DNA of 64,000 nt from Neoroseomonas lacus (lineage in GTDB: Bacteria > Pseudomonadota > Alphaproteobacteria > Acetobacterales > Acetobacteraceae): contig NZ_BMKW01000018.1 of the NCBI RefSeq assembly GCF_014644535.1, forward strand, positions 18,371-82,370, read 5' to 3'. The notes under the pieces are model-generated. The model saw only the letters and a list, made by a program, of their open reading frames with translations, searched no databases and was not told where the DNA came from. Position 1 is the first letter of the stretch, and each line of letters begins with the position of its first letter. Of this stretch, positions 8,716-17,037 are shown one piece after another. Made by a program: the position numbers and the translations under genes.

Positions 8716-9111
8716 ATGCTTCGCCGCCTGCTGCCTGCCGTCGTCGCCCTGATCGGTGCTGCCATCGTTTCGGCCTGCGCACCTCAGACCGTCTATGTGC
8801 CGCAACCCGTTGCCGTCGCGCCGCCGCCGATCGGCCAAGCCTGTGACAGCCGCTTCCAGGTGGTCAACCAATCCTCCCGCACGGTGCTGACGCTGCAATA
8901 CAGCCATTCCAGCCTGGCGAATTGGGGCGTGGACCAGCTTGGCCAGAACGTGCTGCCGCCGGGGCGCGTGTGGAATGCCCGCGCGTCCAACGCCGGCAAC
9001 TATGACTTCCGCATCACCTGGGCCGGTGGCGGGGCCGCCGAACTGCGCCAGGTCAACATCTGTCTGGCCAGCCAGATCATCGTGACGAACCGGGGGCTCA
9101 TCGCCCGCTGA
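8716..9111 (+). CDS. Putative lipoprotein of unknown function
   Basis: 131 residues. An N-terminal signal peptide with a lipobox (AIVSAC, Cys ~19) is followed by a Pro/Val/Gln linker and a small domain with QACDSRFQVVNQSSRTVL and a C-terminal LRQVNICLASQIIVTN. The hydrophobic core, the Ala-x-x-Cys boundary and the basic MLRR start support lipid attachment and export. I do not recognise the domain beyond resemblance to small Acetobacteraceae secreted proteins. A GGGGA ribosome binding site precedes the ATG; earlier in-frame starts lie upstream of it. No linked operon partner is visible. Confidence 0.7.
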   Translation: MLRRLLPAVVALIGAAIVSACAPQTVYVPQPVAVAPPPIGQACDSRFQVVNQSSRTVLTLQYSHSSLANWGVDQLGQNVLPPGRVWNARASNAGNYDFRITWAGGGAAELRQVNICLASQIIVTNRGLIAR

Positions 9112-9437
9112 ATGGCCGGCCGGGGAAGCGCCGCGGGGCGCATTTCCCTCCGCCATGCCGTCGCGTCAGTGTTCTGCCCCCCTCGTTCGCAGCGCTGTGC
9201 TGCGAATGAGGGGGATCAGCAGGCCACTGAAAGCAAGGGCTAGTGGCGCGACGATGGAACTCGCCACGCAGCGGCGAGCTTCAGATTCGGGACACTTGAC
9301 CGGCTTCCGTTCGCTCCGGCACGCGAAACCCGCTCTACCCGACTGTTTTTGCGAGCATCTTCACCCGATCAGGTGATTTCACCTGATCGGGATCTGCTCT
9401 AGCCTCCCCGTCGTCATCGACATCGGGGAGTTTTCGC
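9112..9437. other. Intergenic region of 326 nt holding a dispersed repeat and a palindrome
   Basis: No gene is supported here. The left part is without features I can name. The right part (9309-9402) is a copy of a 94-bp dispersed element also present at 48847-48940. It contains a perfect 13-bp inverted repeat, CCCGATCAGGTGA at 9364-9376 and its complement at 9379-9391. The palindrome lies about 47 nt upstream of the next start codon, so it may also be a regulatory site. Confidence 0.55.
9309..9402 (+). repeat. Dispersed 94-bp intergenic repeat, copy 1
   Basis: Aligned without gaps to 48847-48940, 66 of 94 positions are identical by hand count. The best-conserved blocks are GCGAGCATC, CCGATCAGGTGA and ATCTGCT. 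The internal palindrome is perfect here and degenerate in the second copy. It lies in a gene-free space and contains no open reading frame of its own. Confidence 0.6.
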
Positions 9438-9911
9438 ATGGCCGAGGAACGACTGGGCATCCTGGAGCAGCGCCGCATTGAGGCCGCCTTCGCCCGCGGC
9501 ATCTATGACGAGATGAAGGCCGAGCTGGGCGAGGCGCGGGCCAAGGCGATCCTCACCAACGCCGTGGTCAAGCTGACGAAGTCCACCGCGGCCGAGATGG
9601 CGAAGGAAGGCCCCGGTGGGGCGCCCTCGCTCGACCATTTCATCGCGCTGCAACCGCTCTGGACGAAGGGTGATGCGCTGAAGATCGAAACCCTGCGCCA
9701 GGACTCAAGGCATTACGACTTCAACGTCGTGCGCTGCCGCTACGCCGAGATGTACCGCGAGATGGGCATCGCCGAACTCGGCGCCGTGCTGTCGTGCAAT
9801 CGCGACGGCGCCTTCTGCGAGGGCTACGACCCGAAGCTGAAGCTCGAACGGACTCAGACCATCATGGGCGGGGCGACGCATTGCGACTTCCGCTATCGCA
9901 TGGAGGAATAG
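9438..9911 (+). CDS. L-2-amino-thiazoline-4-carboxylic acid hydrolase family protein
   Basis: 157 residues matching the ATC hydrolase-like family by its conserved C-terminal block: CRYAEMYREMGIAELGAVLSC near residues 100-119, then NRDGAFCEGYDPKLKL and ERTQTIMGGATHCDFRYR. The family prototype opens the thiazoline ring of L-ATC in the Pseudomonas cysteine production route, but most homologues are uncharacterised. Two conserved cysteines (in LSCNRD and THCDF) could be catalytic or metal-binding. GGGGAG lies 7 nt upstream of the start. A methyltransferase gene follows after 4 nt, so they are probably cotranscribed. Confidence 0.8.
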   Translation: MAEERLGILEQRRIEAAFARGIYDEMKAELGEARAKAILTNAVVKLTKSTAAEMAKEGPGGAPSLDHFIALQPLWTKGDALKIETLRQDSRHYDFNVVRCRYAEMYREMGIAELGAVLSCNRDGAFCEGYDPKLKLERTQTIMGGATHCDFRYRMEE

Positions 9912-9915
9912 GCGC

Positions 9916-10713
9916 GTGGTGGCCTATGTCGCGACCAGCGCGGAGGCCTATGAACGCAGCATGGGGCGATGGAGCGCGCGCCTCGCGGAGGCGATGCTCG
10001 ATGTTCTCGCGCTGCCGGCCGGCGCCGCGGTGCTCGATGCCGGCTGCGGCACCGGCGCGCTCTCGGCCGCCATCAGTCGGCGAGATGGCGCGGCGCGCAT
10101 CACGGGCGTCGATCTCAGCGAGGCCTTCCTGGCCTCGGCGCGGGCGCGGGTGCCTGCTGGCCGCTTCATGGTTGGGGATGTCACGCGGCTCGACCTGCCG
10201 GACGACGCCTTCGATGCGGCATTGTCGCTGCTGGTGCTGCAATTCGTGCCCGACCGTGCGGCGGCGGTGGCGGAACTCGCGCGGGTGGTGAAGCCCGGCG
10301 GCCTCGTTGCCGCGGCGATGTGGGACTTCACCGGCGGCTTCGCCTTCCTGCGCGCCTTCGTCGACACCGTCGCCGCCACGGAGCCGGAGGGCGAGGCATT
10401 TCGCGCGCGATACTGGTCGGACCCGATCGGCACGCCGGGCCGGCTGTCGGCGTTGTTGCGCGATGCCGGACTGCGCGAGGTGGCGGAACGCGACGTCGTC
10501 ATCCGCCAGGATTTCGCGGATTTCGCCGATTGGTGGGGACCCTGGGCGCAGGGCGGGCAGGGTATCGCCGGCGCCTTCGTCGCCACCCTGCCGCCGGACC
10601 GCCTGCCACGCATCGAGGCGCTGTGCCGCCGCGCCTATTGCGCCGGCGCAGCGGATGGGCCGCGCTCCTTCGTCGCGGTGGCGCGGCTGGCGACCGGCCG
10701 ACGTCAGGCGTGA
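9916..10713 (+). CDS. Class I SAM-dependent methyltransferase
   Basis: 265 residues. The Rossmann-fold motif I VLDAGCGTGALSAA (residues ~36-49), motif II ITGVDLSEAFL, the acidic GDVTRLDLPDDAFD loop and ARVVKPGGLVAAAMWDF are all visible, as in UbiE/Methyltransf_11-type enzymes. The start is GTG at 9916, four bases after the preceding stop, with AGGA just upstream. Because it is coupled to the ATC hydrolase-like gene it may act on a related small molecule; the methyl acceptor is unknown. Confidence 0.85.
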   Translation: MVAYVATSAEAYERSMGRWSARLAEAMLDVLALPAGAAVLDAGCGTGALSAAISRRDGAARITGVDLSEAFLASARARVPAGRFMVGDVTRLDLPDDAFDAALSLLVLQFVPDRAAAVAELARVVKPGGLVAAAMWDFTGGFAFLRAFVDTVAATEPEGEAFRARYWSDPIGTPGRLSALLRDAGLREVAERDVVIRQDFADFADWWGPWAQGGQGIAGAFVATLPPDRLPRIEALCRRAYCAGAADGPRSFVAVARLATGRRQA

Positions 10714-10763
10714 CGGGGCGTGGCGTCTGGGCGATAAGGCCTCCAGAACTTGGAGGAAGCACC

Positions 10764-11744
10764 ATGATCCGCCTGACGCGCCGCGCCGCACTGAGCCTGC
10801 CGCTGGCCATCCCTGCCGTCGCCCATGCCCAGGAATGGCGGCCCGGCCAGCAATCCCGCATCGTGGTGCCCGCAGCACCCGGCGGCACCACGGACATCAT
10901 GGCCCGCCTGCTCGGCCAGTATCTGCAGGGCCGCTGGGGCACGCCGGTGGTGGTGGAAAATCGCTCCGGCGCCGGCGGCACGATCGGGACGGTCGAGGTG
11001 GTGCGCAGCGCGGCCGACGGCCGCACCATGTTGATGGGCAATATCGGCCCGCAGGCCATCGCCTATTCCCTGTTCCGCAACCTGCAGTACCGGCCCGATA
11101 GCCTTACAGCCGTCGCCAACGTGATCCGCGGGCCGAATGTGCTGGTGCTGCATCCTTCCGTCCCGGCCCGCACGGTGCCGGAATTCATCGCCTGGCTGAA
11201 GAGCCAGGGCGGGCGCGTCGCCTACGGAACCTCGGGCATGGGGCAGTCGCCGCATCTGTCCGGAGTGTGGTTCAACCAGCTCGCCGGCACCCAGGCGGAG
11301 GCGGTGCATTTCCGCGGCGCCGGGCCGCTGCTGATCGACCTGCTCGCCGGCAATGTGCAGTTCGCCTTCGACAACCTCACCAGTTCGATGGACCACATCC
11401 GCGGTGGCCGGCTGCGCGCGCTCGGCGTCACCACGGCCGAGCGCAGCCCGGAACTGCCCGATCTGCCCGCCATCCGCGAGACGGCGCCCGAACTCGCCCC
11501 CTATGACGTCGCCACGTGGTTCGGGCTGTTCATGGCGGCCGGCGTGCCGGCCGAGGTCGTGCGTAGCGTGAATGGTGAGATTCAGACGCTGCTTGCCCTG
11601 CCCGAGACGCGGGCGCGCTTCGCCCAGATGGGTGGCGTGCCGGCGCCCGGCACGCCGGAGGATTTCGCGACCTTCGTGCGCAACGAGATCGAGAAGTGGC
11701 GCGGCGTGATCCAGCGCGAAGGGTTGCAGATGGACGCCACCTGA
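10764..11744 (+). CDS. Tripartite tricarboxylate transporter substrate-binding protein (Bug family)
   Basis: 326 residues. An N-terminal signal peptide (MIRLTRRAALSLPLAIPAVAHAQ) is followed by the Bug/TctC two-lobed binding fold. Typical elements are IVVPAAPGGTTDIMARLL, VVVENRSGAGGTIGT and the VAYGTSGMGQSPHLS loop. The family captures carboxylates or other small solutes in the periplasm. GGAGGAAG precedes the ATG. No TctA/TctB membrane genes are in the window, so it is an orphan receptor. It is clearly paralogous to the next gene (shared IRGPNVLVLHPSV-type and WFGLF motifs), which points to tandem duplication. Confidence 0.92.
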   Translation: MIRLTRRAALSLPLAIPAVAHAQEWRPGQQSRIVVPAAPGGTTDIMARLLGQYLQGRWGTPVVVENRSGAGGTIGTVEVVRSAADGRTMLMGNIGPQAIAYSLFRNLQYRPDSLTAVANVIRGPNVLVLHPSVPARTVPEFIAWLKSQGGRVAYGTSGMGQSPHLSGVWFNQLAGTQAEAVHFRGAGPLLIDLLAGNVQFAFDNLTSSMDHIRGGRLRALGVTTAERSPELPDLPAIRETAPELAPYDVATWFGLFMAAGVPAEVVRSVNGEIQTLLALPETRARFAQMGGVPAPGTPEDFATFVRNEIEKWRGVIQREGLQMDAT

Positions 11745-11755
11745 TCGGAGTAAGG

Positions 11756-11777
11756 CCGGGGGAGGGAACTCCCCCGG
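11756..11777 (+). terminator. Stem-loop terminator between tandem Bug genes
   Basis: A 9-bp stem (CCGGGGGAG at 11756-11764 with CTCCCCCGG at 11769-11777) with a GGAA loop is followed by a pyrimidine tract that includes TTCTTCTTTT. This is consistent with a factor-independent terminator for the upstream gene. The block 11753-11800, read on the minus strand, matches 1176-1222. Confidence 0.6.
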
Positions 11778-11904
11778 ACCCCCTTCTTCTTTTGGCTGTC
11801 ACCAGGGCTTTCCGGCGCGGTGGCGGCGCCCATCCGGCGTTGGGCTTTCCGTCTTGTTCTGGGTGCGTCATGCTCCTCCCAGCAAATAAAAGGGAGGAAA
11901 CACG

Positions 11905-12888
11905 ATGATCGCGACCAATCGCCGCGCGGTACTCGCCGCGCCGTTTGTCGCCCTGCCGGCGCTGGCCCGCGCGCAAGCCTGGCGTCCACCAGGCCAGACC
12001 CGCATCGTCGTCCCCGCCGCCGCGGGGGGCACCACCGACATCATGGCGCGGCTCATCGCGCAGTTCCTGCAGGCGCGCTGGGGCACGCCAGTGGTGGTCG
12101 ACAACCGCGCCGGCGCCGGTGGCACGATCGGCACGCTGGAAGTGGTGCGCGCGCGCCCCGACGGCACGACGCTGCTGCTGGGCAATATCGGGCCGCAGGC
12201 GATCGGCTATTCGCTGTTCCGCAACCTGCCCTATCGCGCCGACCAGCTCGCACCGATCGCCGGGACCATTCGCGGGCCGAATGTGCTGGTGGTGCATCCC
12301 TCCGTACAGGCCAATTCGGTCGCCGAACTGGCGGCGCTGCTGCGGGCGCGGCCGGGCGAGATCCCCTATGCCTCGACCGGCGTGGGGCAGTCGACGCATC
12401 TCTCACCCGTGTGGATGCTGCAACTGATGAACGCGCAGGCGATCCATGTGCCGTTCCGCGGCTCCGCGCCGGCGCAGGTCGAGATCCTGGCGGGCAATGT
12501 CACCTTCCTGATCGACAACCTCACCGGCATCATCAGCCATATCCAGTCCGGCGGCGTGCGGGCGCTGGCGGTGACCAGCGCCGAACGCCATCCCCTGCTG
12601 CCCGATGTGCCCGCGATGCGCGAGACGATGCCGGAACTGGCGAGCTACGACGTCAATACCTGGTTCGGCCTTTTCGGCCCCGCGGCGATGCCACCCGAGG
12701 CGGTGATGACGCTGAATGCCGAGGTGATGGCGTTGCTCGCACTGCCCGAGACGGAGCGGCGATTCCACGAGCTTGGCGGGGTGCCGATGATCGGGACCCC
12801 GGAGCAATTCGCCGCCTTCGTGCGCAGCGAGACGACGAAATGGGCAGAGGTCATCCACAAGGAAGGACTGCAACTCGACGCCGGCTGA
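11905..12888 (+). CDS. Tripartite tricarboxylate transporter substrate-binding protein (Bug family), tandem paralogue
   Basis: 327 residues. The signal peptide (MIATNRRAVLAAPFVALPALARAQ) is followed by IVVPAAAGGTTDIMARLIAQ, VVVDNRAGAGGTIGT and IRGPNVLVVHPSV, almost a copy of the preceding protein's motif order. The ATG is preceded by GGAGG with 8 nt spacing. Positional paralogy to the 10764 gene suggests duplication with later ligand divergence. The divergent ligand loop (YASTGVGQSTHLSPVW against YGTSGMGQSPHLSGVW) keeps the same frame. No transporter partner is visible. Confidence 0.92.
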   Translation: MIATNRRAVLAAPFVALPALARAQAWRPPGQTRIVVPAAAGGTTDIMARLIAQFLQARWGTPVVVDNRAGAGGTIGTLEVVRARPDGTTLLLGNIGPQAIGYSLFRNLPYRADQLAPIAGTIRGPNVLVVHPSVQANSVAELAALLRARPGEIPYASTGVGQSTHLSPVWMLQLMNAQAIHVPFRGSAPAQVEILAGNVTFLIDNLTGIISHIQSGGVRALAVTSAERHPLLPDVPAMRETMPELASYDVNTWFGLFGPAAMPPEAVMTLNAEVMALLALPETERRFHELGGVPMIGTPEQFAAFVRSETTKWAEVIHKEGLQLDAG

Positions 12889-12952
12889 ATGGCGTTGACG
12901 CCGGGGCCGGCGCACCGCAGCCTCACGCGCCTGAGCCCCGGAGGACCACACC

Positions 12953-14524
12953 ATGCACCTGACCCGTGCCGCGGCGGTCGCCGCGCTGCTTGCCCTGGCC
13001 ACGCCGGCCGGGGCGAAGAGCCTGTCCTGGTCCTTCTCGGCGGATATCCTGACGCTCGATCCGCATTCATCGAACAACACCTTCACCAATGCCTTCCTCG
13101 ACAACGTCTATGAGACGCTGGTGCGCCACAATCAGCGGCTGGAACTGGAACCGGCCCTGGCGACGCGGTGGGAGGTGGTCTCGCCGACGGTCTGGCGCTT
13201 CCAACTGCGCGACGGCGTGCGATTCCAGGGCGGCGAGACCTTCGGCGCCGAGGATGTGGTGTTCTCCTGGCAGCGGCTGAACACGCCGGGTGCGCTCGCG
13301 CGCGGCGTGCTGTCCATCATCAAGGAGATCCGCGCCACCGGCCCGCTGACGGTCGAGATCGAGACGGAGCGGCCCTTCCCGATCCTGCTCAACGCGCTGA
13401 CCCAGATGCACATCATGGATGCCGGCTGGGCGGCGGCGAACAACGCGGCGGCGGCGACCAATTTGCAGGCGCGCGAGGAGACCGGCGCCTCCCGCGCCGC
13501 CAACGGCACCGGGCCGTTCCGCATCATCAGCCGGCAGATCGACGGGCCGACCGTGCTGGCGCCCTATGCCGGCTGGTGGGACACGCCGCAGCACAACCTG
13601 ACCGAAGTGACTTTCCAGCCGATCCGCAGCGCGCCGACGCGCACCGCGGCCCTGCTCGGCGGCCAAGTGGATGCGCTGGTGGAACTGCCGCTGCAGGACA
13701 TTCCGCGCATCGAGGCGAACGCGAACCTCAAGGTCGTGCAGGGGCCGGAGCTGCGCACCATCTATCTCGGCTTCGACCATTTCCGCGATGAGCTGGTCTA
13801 TTCCGACGTGCGCGGGCGCAACCCGCTGCGCGATGTCCGCGTGCGTCAGGCGATCTACCAGGCAATTGATGTCGAGACGCTGCGGCGGTCGGTCATGCGC
13901 GGCAATGCGTGGATTGCCGGCACCATGGCGAGCCCCTTCCTCAACGGCGCGCCGACCGACATCAACACGCGCACCTTCCCCTACGACCCCGATGCGGCGA
14001 AGCGGCTGCTGGCGGAGGCCGGGTATCCGGATGGCTTCTCGCTCGGCCTCGCCTGCCCGAATGACCGCTACGTCTATGACGAGCGGCTGTGCATCGCGAT
14101 CTCAGGCATGCTGGGGCGCGTGGGCATTCGCATCATTCCGCAATTCGAGACGGTGGCGCTGTGGTCGCGGCGGATCAATGCGAGCGACGTGTCGATGTTC
14201 ATGGTCGGCCATGCCGGGCTGCCGCTCGCCGATGTGTATTCCACCCTGTCGGAGGTGCTGCGCACGCGCACGCCGAATGCGGCGGGGCTGAATGTCGGGC
14301 GCTGGTCGAATGCGGCATTCGACGCGCTGGTCGACCGCATCGCCGAGACGGGCGACGAGACGCAGCGCCGCGCCCTGATCCGCGAGGCGCTGCTGATCGA
14401 AAAGCGCGAGGTCGCCCATGTGCCGCTGCACCAGCAGCCGGTGGTGTGGGCGTCGCGGCGGAACATCGACCTGGCGCAGTCACCGGACAACCGGCTGCGC
14501 CTTCGCTATGTGCAGGTGAACTGA
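12953..14524 (+). CDS. ABC transporter substrate-binding protein, family 5 (peptide/nickel/opine type)
   Basis: 523 residues. The signal peptide ends at PAGAKS, and the mature protein opens with the family 5 signature for solute-binding proteins: LDPHSSNNTFTNAFLDNVYETLV, then LATRWEVVSPTVWRFQLRDGVRFQGGETFGAEDVVFSWQR in pieces typical of DppA/OppA. It binds peptides, opines or similar ligands in the periplasm. The ATG follows GGAGG with 7 nt spacing. The amidohydrolase gene starts immediately after its stop codon, so binding and catabolism may be coupled. No Dpp-like permease genes are adjacent. Confidence 0.92.
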   Translation: MHLTRAAAVAALLALATPAGAKSLSWSFSADILTLDPHSSNNTFTNAFLDNVYETLVRHNQRLELEPALATRWEVVSPTVWRFQLRDGVRFQGGETFGAEDVVFSWQRLNTPGALARGVLSIIKEIRATGPLTVEIETERPFPILLNALTQMHIMDAGWAAANNAAAATNLQAREETGASRAANGTGPFRIISRQIDGPTVLAPYAGWWDTPQHNLTEVTFQPIRSAPTRTAALLGGQVDALVELPLQDIPRIEANANLKVVQGPELRTIYLGFDHFRDELVYSDVRGRNPLRDVRVRQAIYQAIDVETLRRSVMRGNAWIAGTMASPFLNGAPTDINTRTFPYDPDAAKRLLAEAGYPDGFSLGLACPNDRYVYDERLCIAISGMLGRVGIRIIPQFETVALWSRRINASDVSMFMVGHAGLPLADVYSTLSEVLRTRTPNAAGLNVGRWSNAAFDALVDRIAETGDETQRRALIREALLIEKREVAHVPLHQQPVVWASRRNIDLAQSPDNRLRLRYVQVN

Positions 14525-15943
14525 ATGGCTGATCTCATCGTCTCCGGCGGCACCGTCATCACCATGGATGGCGGCCGCCGGGTGATCCCGGACGGCGCCG
14601 TTGCGGTGACCGGCGCGACCATCGCCGCCGTCGGCCCGCGTGCCGAGGTGGAAGCGGCGCATGCCGCGAGCCGCCGCATCGATGCGCGCGGCAAGGCAAT
14701 CCTGCCCGGGCTGATCGACGGCCATGCGCACGCGGGCCATGGTCTGGTGAAGACGATGGGCAGCGGCGATTCCGCGGCCTGGTCCGAAGCCTGCCGCGTC
14801 ATCTACACGCTGGCCTCGCCGCCCTCCTTCTGGCGCGCGGAGGCGGCGCTGGCGGGGCTCGAATTGCTCAAGTTCGGTGTCACCACCTCGGTGATGCTGC
14901 TCGGCGGCGGCGATTCCATCGGCCGCGTCGACGACCCGGCGCATGGCGACGCGCATGTGGACGGCATCAATGCCATCGGCATCCGCCGCGTGATGGTGCT
15001 GGGGCCGACGCGGCCGCCGTTTCCGCGACCCTATCGCGGCGCCGATGGGTCAGTGCGCGATGTCTCCTTCGAGCAGCAGGCCGAGACGATCGGCACGCTG
15101 GTCGAGCGTCACCACAACAAGGGCCGCATCACCTGCGCGACGCTGATGCCGGTCTATCGCGAGGAGACGCACGACGCCGCGAAGGTGCGCAAGATCGAGG
15201 CGCAGGGCCGCGTCATCCGTGACATCGGCAGCAAGGCGGGCGCGTGGTTCCACCAGGATGGCCACCGCGGCGGGTCGATCGAGATGGCCGACCGCATGTT
15301 CGGCCTGCTCGGCCCCGATGCCTGGCTGTCGCATTGCACCGACCTGACCGAGGCGGATATCGCCACGCTGGTGCGCACCGGCACGTCGGTGGTGCACAAC
15401 CCCTCCGCTATCGCGGCGGTGCGCGGCTTCTGCCCGGTGATCGAAATGCTGGACCGCGGCGTGACGGTGATGATCGGGTCGGACGGCACCGCGCCGGACC
15501 GGTCCACGGACATGTTCCGCCACATGTTCCAGGCGATGCGCTACCATCAGCGCGCCGCGCGGGACGAGGCGCTGCTGCCGCCGGGAAAGGCGCTGGAGAT
15601 GGTGACCATCGACGCCGCGAAGGGCCTCGGCATGGCGGACCGCATCGGCAGCCTGGAGGTCGGCAAGCAGGCCGACATCATCACCGTGGAACTGATGGCG
15701 CCACATATGCTGCCGGCGAACATGCCGGTGCATCGCGTGGTGTATTTCGCCTCGGGCGGCGATGTGCGCGACGTGGTGGTGGGCGGCGAGATCCTGATGC
15801 GCGATCGCGTCGCCCCACATGTGGACGAGGCCGCGATTGCCGAGGCGGCGAATGCCGAGACGGCGCGGATGCTCGCCCAATCCGGCATGGCCGGCATGAT
15901 CGTGGAAGACCCTGGCTGGGGGCTGACGCGGCGTCGCGGGTGA
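14525..15943 (+). CDS. Amidohydrolase family protein (TrzA/AtzA-like metal-dependent hydrolase)
   Basis: 472 residues. The beta-alpha barrel amidohydrolase pattern is present: N-terminal beta-sandwich with MADLIVSGGTVITMDGG, metal-site HAH in LPGLIDGHAHAGHG (~residues 60-73), HQDGHRGG, LSHCTDLTEADIATL (~280-294) and an Asp in MIGSDGTAPD. The enzyme class removes amino, chloro or amide groups from ring compounds (cytosine, triazine or guanine type). The start codon abuts the preceding stop, suggesting a coupled operon with the family 5 binding protein. The exact substrate is unknown. Confidence 0.88.
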   Translation: MADLIVSGGTVITMDGGRRVIPDGAVAVTGATIAAVGPRAEVEAAHAASRRIDARGKAILPGLIDGHAHAGHGLVKTMGSGDSAAWSEACRVIYTLASPPSFWRAEAALAGLELLKFGVTTSVMLLGGGDSIGRVDDPAHGDAHVDGINAIGIRRVMVLGPTRPPFPRPYRGADGSVRDVSFEQQAETIGTLVERHHNKGRITCATLMPVYREETHDAAKVRKIEAQGRVIRDIGSKAGAWFHQDGHRGGSIEMADRMFGLLGPDAWLSHCTDLTEADIATLVRTGTSVVHNPSAIAAVRGFCPVIEMLDRGVTVMIGSDGTAPDRSTDMFRHMFQAMRYHQRAARDEALLPPGKALEMVTIDAAKGLGMADRIGSLEVGKQADIITVELMAPHMLPANMPVHRVVYFASGGDVRDVVVGGEILMRDRVAPHVDEAAIAEAANAETARMLAQSGMAGMIVEDPGWGLTRRRG

Positions 15944-16005
15944 GGTCGCGCTTGATGACGGGCGGCTGAGGCCGCGCTCGACGTTGGGCGGCTGACGCGA
16001 TGCCC
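15941..16005 (+). repeat. Short tandem repeat, 26-bp unit, just after the amidohydrolase gene
   Basis: Two 26-bp units (15941-15966 and 15967-15992) share the pattern TGAGGYCGCGCTYGAYG followed by GGGCGGC, then a third unit starts TGACGC and diverges. The first unit begins at the stop codon itself. A GGCCCGgttCGGGCC hairpin follows near 16019-16034. Its function is unknown; slippage-derived noncoding sequence is the simplest view. Confidence 0.5.
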
Positions 16006-16064
16006 ACCGTTGATGCGCGGCCCGGTTCGGGCCACGCTGCGCGGGTCCTGGGAGGACCCAGCGT

Positions 16065-17036
16065 ATGATCCAACGACGTCATCTCATCGCGGCGGCTGCC
16101 GCCTGCGTCGCGACGCCTGCCCTCGCGCAGCCAGCCTGGCCGACGCGGCCGGTGCGCCTCATCCTGCCGGATACGCCCGGCAGCGGCAACGATACCACGG
16201 CCCGGCTGTTCTCGCCGCTGCTGGAAGGTGCGCTGGGCCAGCCCTTCGTGGTGGAGAACCGCGGCGGCGCCGGCGGGCGCATCGGGGTGGAGGCCGGCTT
16301 CCGCGCCCCGCCGGACGGCTATTCCTTCCTGCTCGGCAATGCCGGGTCGAACGGCATCAATGCCGCGATCTATCGCGACCTGCCCTATGACCTGACCAAT
16401 GCCTTCGAGCCGATATCGCTGCTGGTGGTCGGGCCCAATGCGCTGATCGTCAACACGCGCGTGCTGCCGGTGGCGAATGTCGCGGAGCTGATCGCCACGA
16501 TCCGTGCGCGACCCGGTGCGTTGAACTACGCCTCGGCCGGCGTCGGGTCCTCGGCGCATATGAACATGGAGCTGTTCAAGAACCAGGCGGGGCTGGACAT
16601 CGTCCACGTTCCGTACCGCGGATCCCCGGCCCTGGTGCAGGCGGTGATCGCCGGCGAGGCGCCGCTCGCCTTCGGCAACCTGGTGAATGTCATGCCGCAG
16701 GTGCGCAGCGGCGAAGTGAAGCTGCTGGCGATCACCTCGATGTCGCGCCTGCCCGACCTGCCCGACACGCCCACCATCCATGAAAGCGGCCTGCCGAATT
16801 TCGAGACGGTGGCGTGGAACGGGCTGCTCGCGCCAAAGGGCACGCCAGCGCCGATCCGCGACAGGCTGCTCGCCGAACTGGTGAAGCTGCGCGGCAATGA
16901 GACGCTGCGCGACCGCATCCGCCTGCTGGGCGGCGATCTCGTCGTCTCGACGCCCGAGGCCTTCCAGCAGCGCATCGAGCACGATATCGCGCAGTGGACG
17001 CGCCTCGCCGCCGCCGCCAACATCACGGCGCAATAG
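16065..17036 (+). CDS. Tripartite tricarboxylate transporter substrate-binding protein (Bug family)
   Basis: 323 residues. The signal peptide MIQRRHLIAAAAACVATPALAQ is followed by the Bug fold: VRLILPDTPGSGNDTTARL, VVENRGGAGGRIGVEAG and the LNYASAGVGSSAHMNMELF and IVHVPYRGSPAL ligand-loop blocks. It is more distant from the 10764/11905 pair than these are from each other. GGGAGGA lies 6 nt upstream of the start. The enolase-superfamily gene begins 2 nt after its stop, which suggests that the ligand is a sugar acid or related hydroxy acid (inference). Confidence 0.92.
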   Translation: MIQRRHLIAAAAACVATPALAQPAWPTRPVRLILPDTPGSGNDTTARLFSPLLEGALGQPFVVENRGGAGGRIGVEAGFRAPPDGYSFLLGNAGSNGINAAIYRDLPYDLTNAFEPISLLVVGPNALIVNTRVLPVANVAELIATIRARPGALNYASAGVGSSAHMNMELFKNQAGLDIVHVPYRGSPALVQAVIAGEAPLAFGNLVNVMPQVRSGEVKLLAITSMSRLPDLPDTPTIHESGLPNFETVAWNGLLAPKGTPAPIRDRLLAELVKLRGNETLRDRIRLLGGDLVVSTPEAFQQRIEHDIAQWTRLAAAANITAQ

Positions 17037-17037
17037 G

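Noticed and set aside
14480..14956. Antisense ORFs over the amidohydrolase start
   Set aside because: Opposite a gene with clear motifs; no domain.
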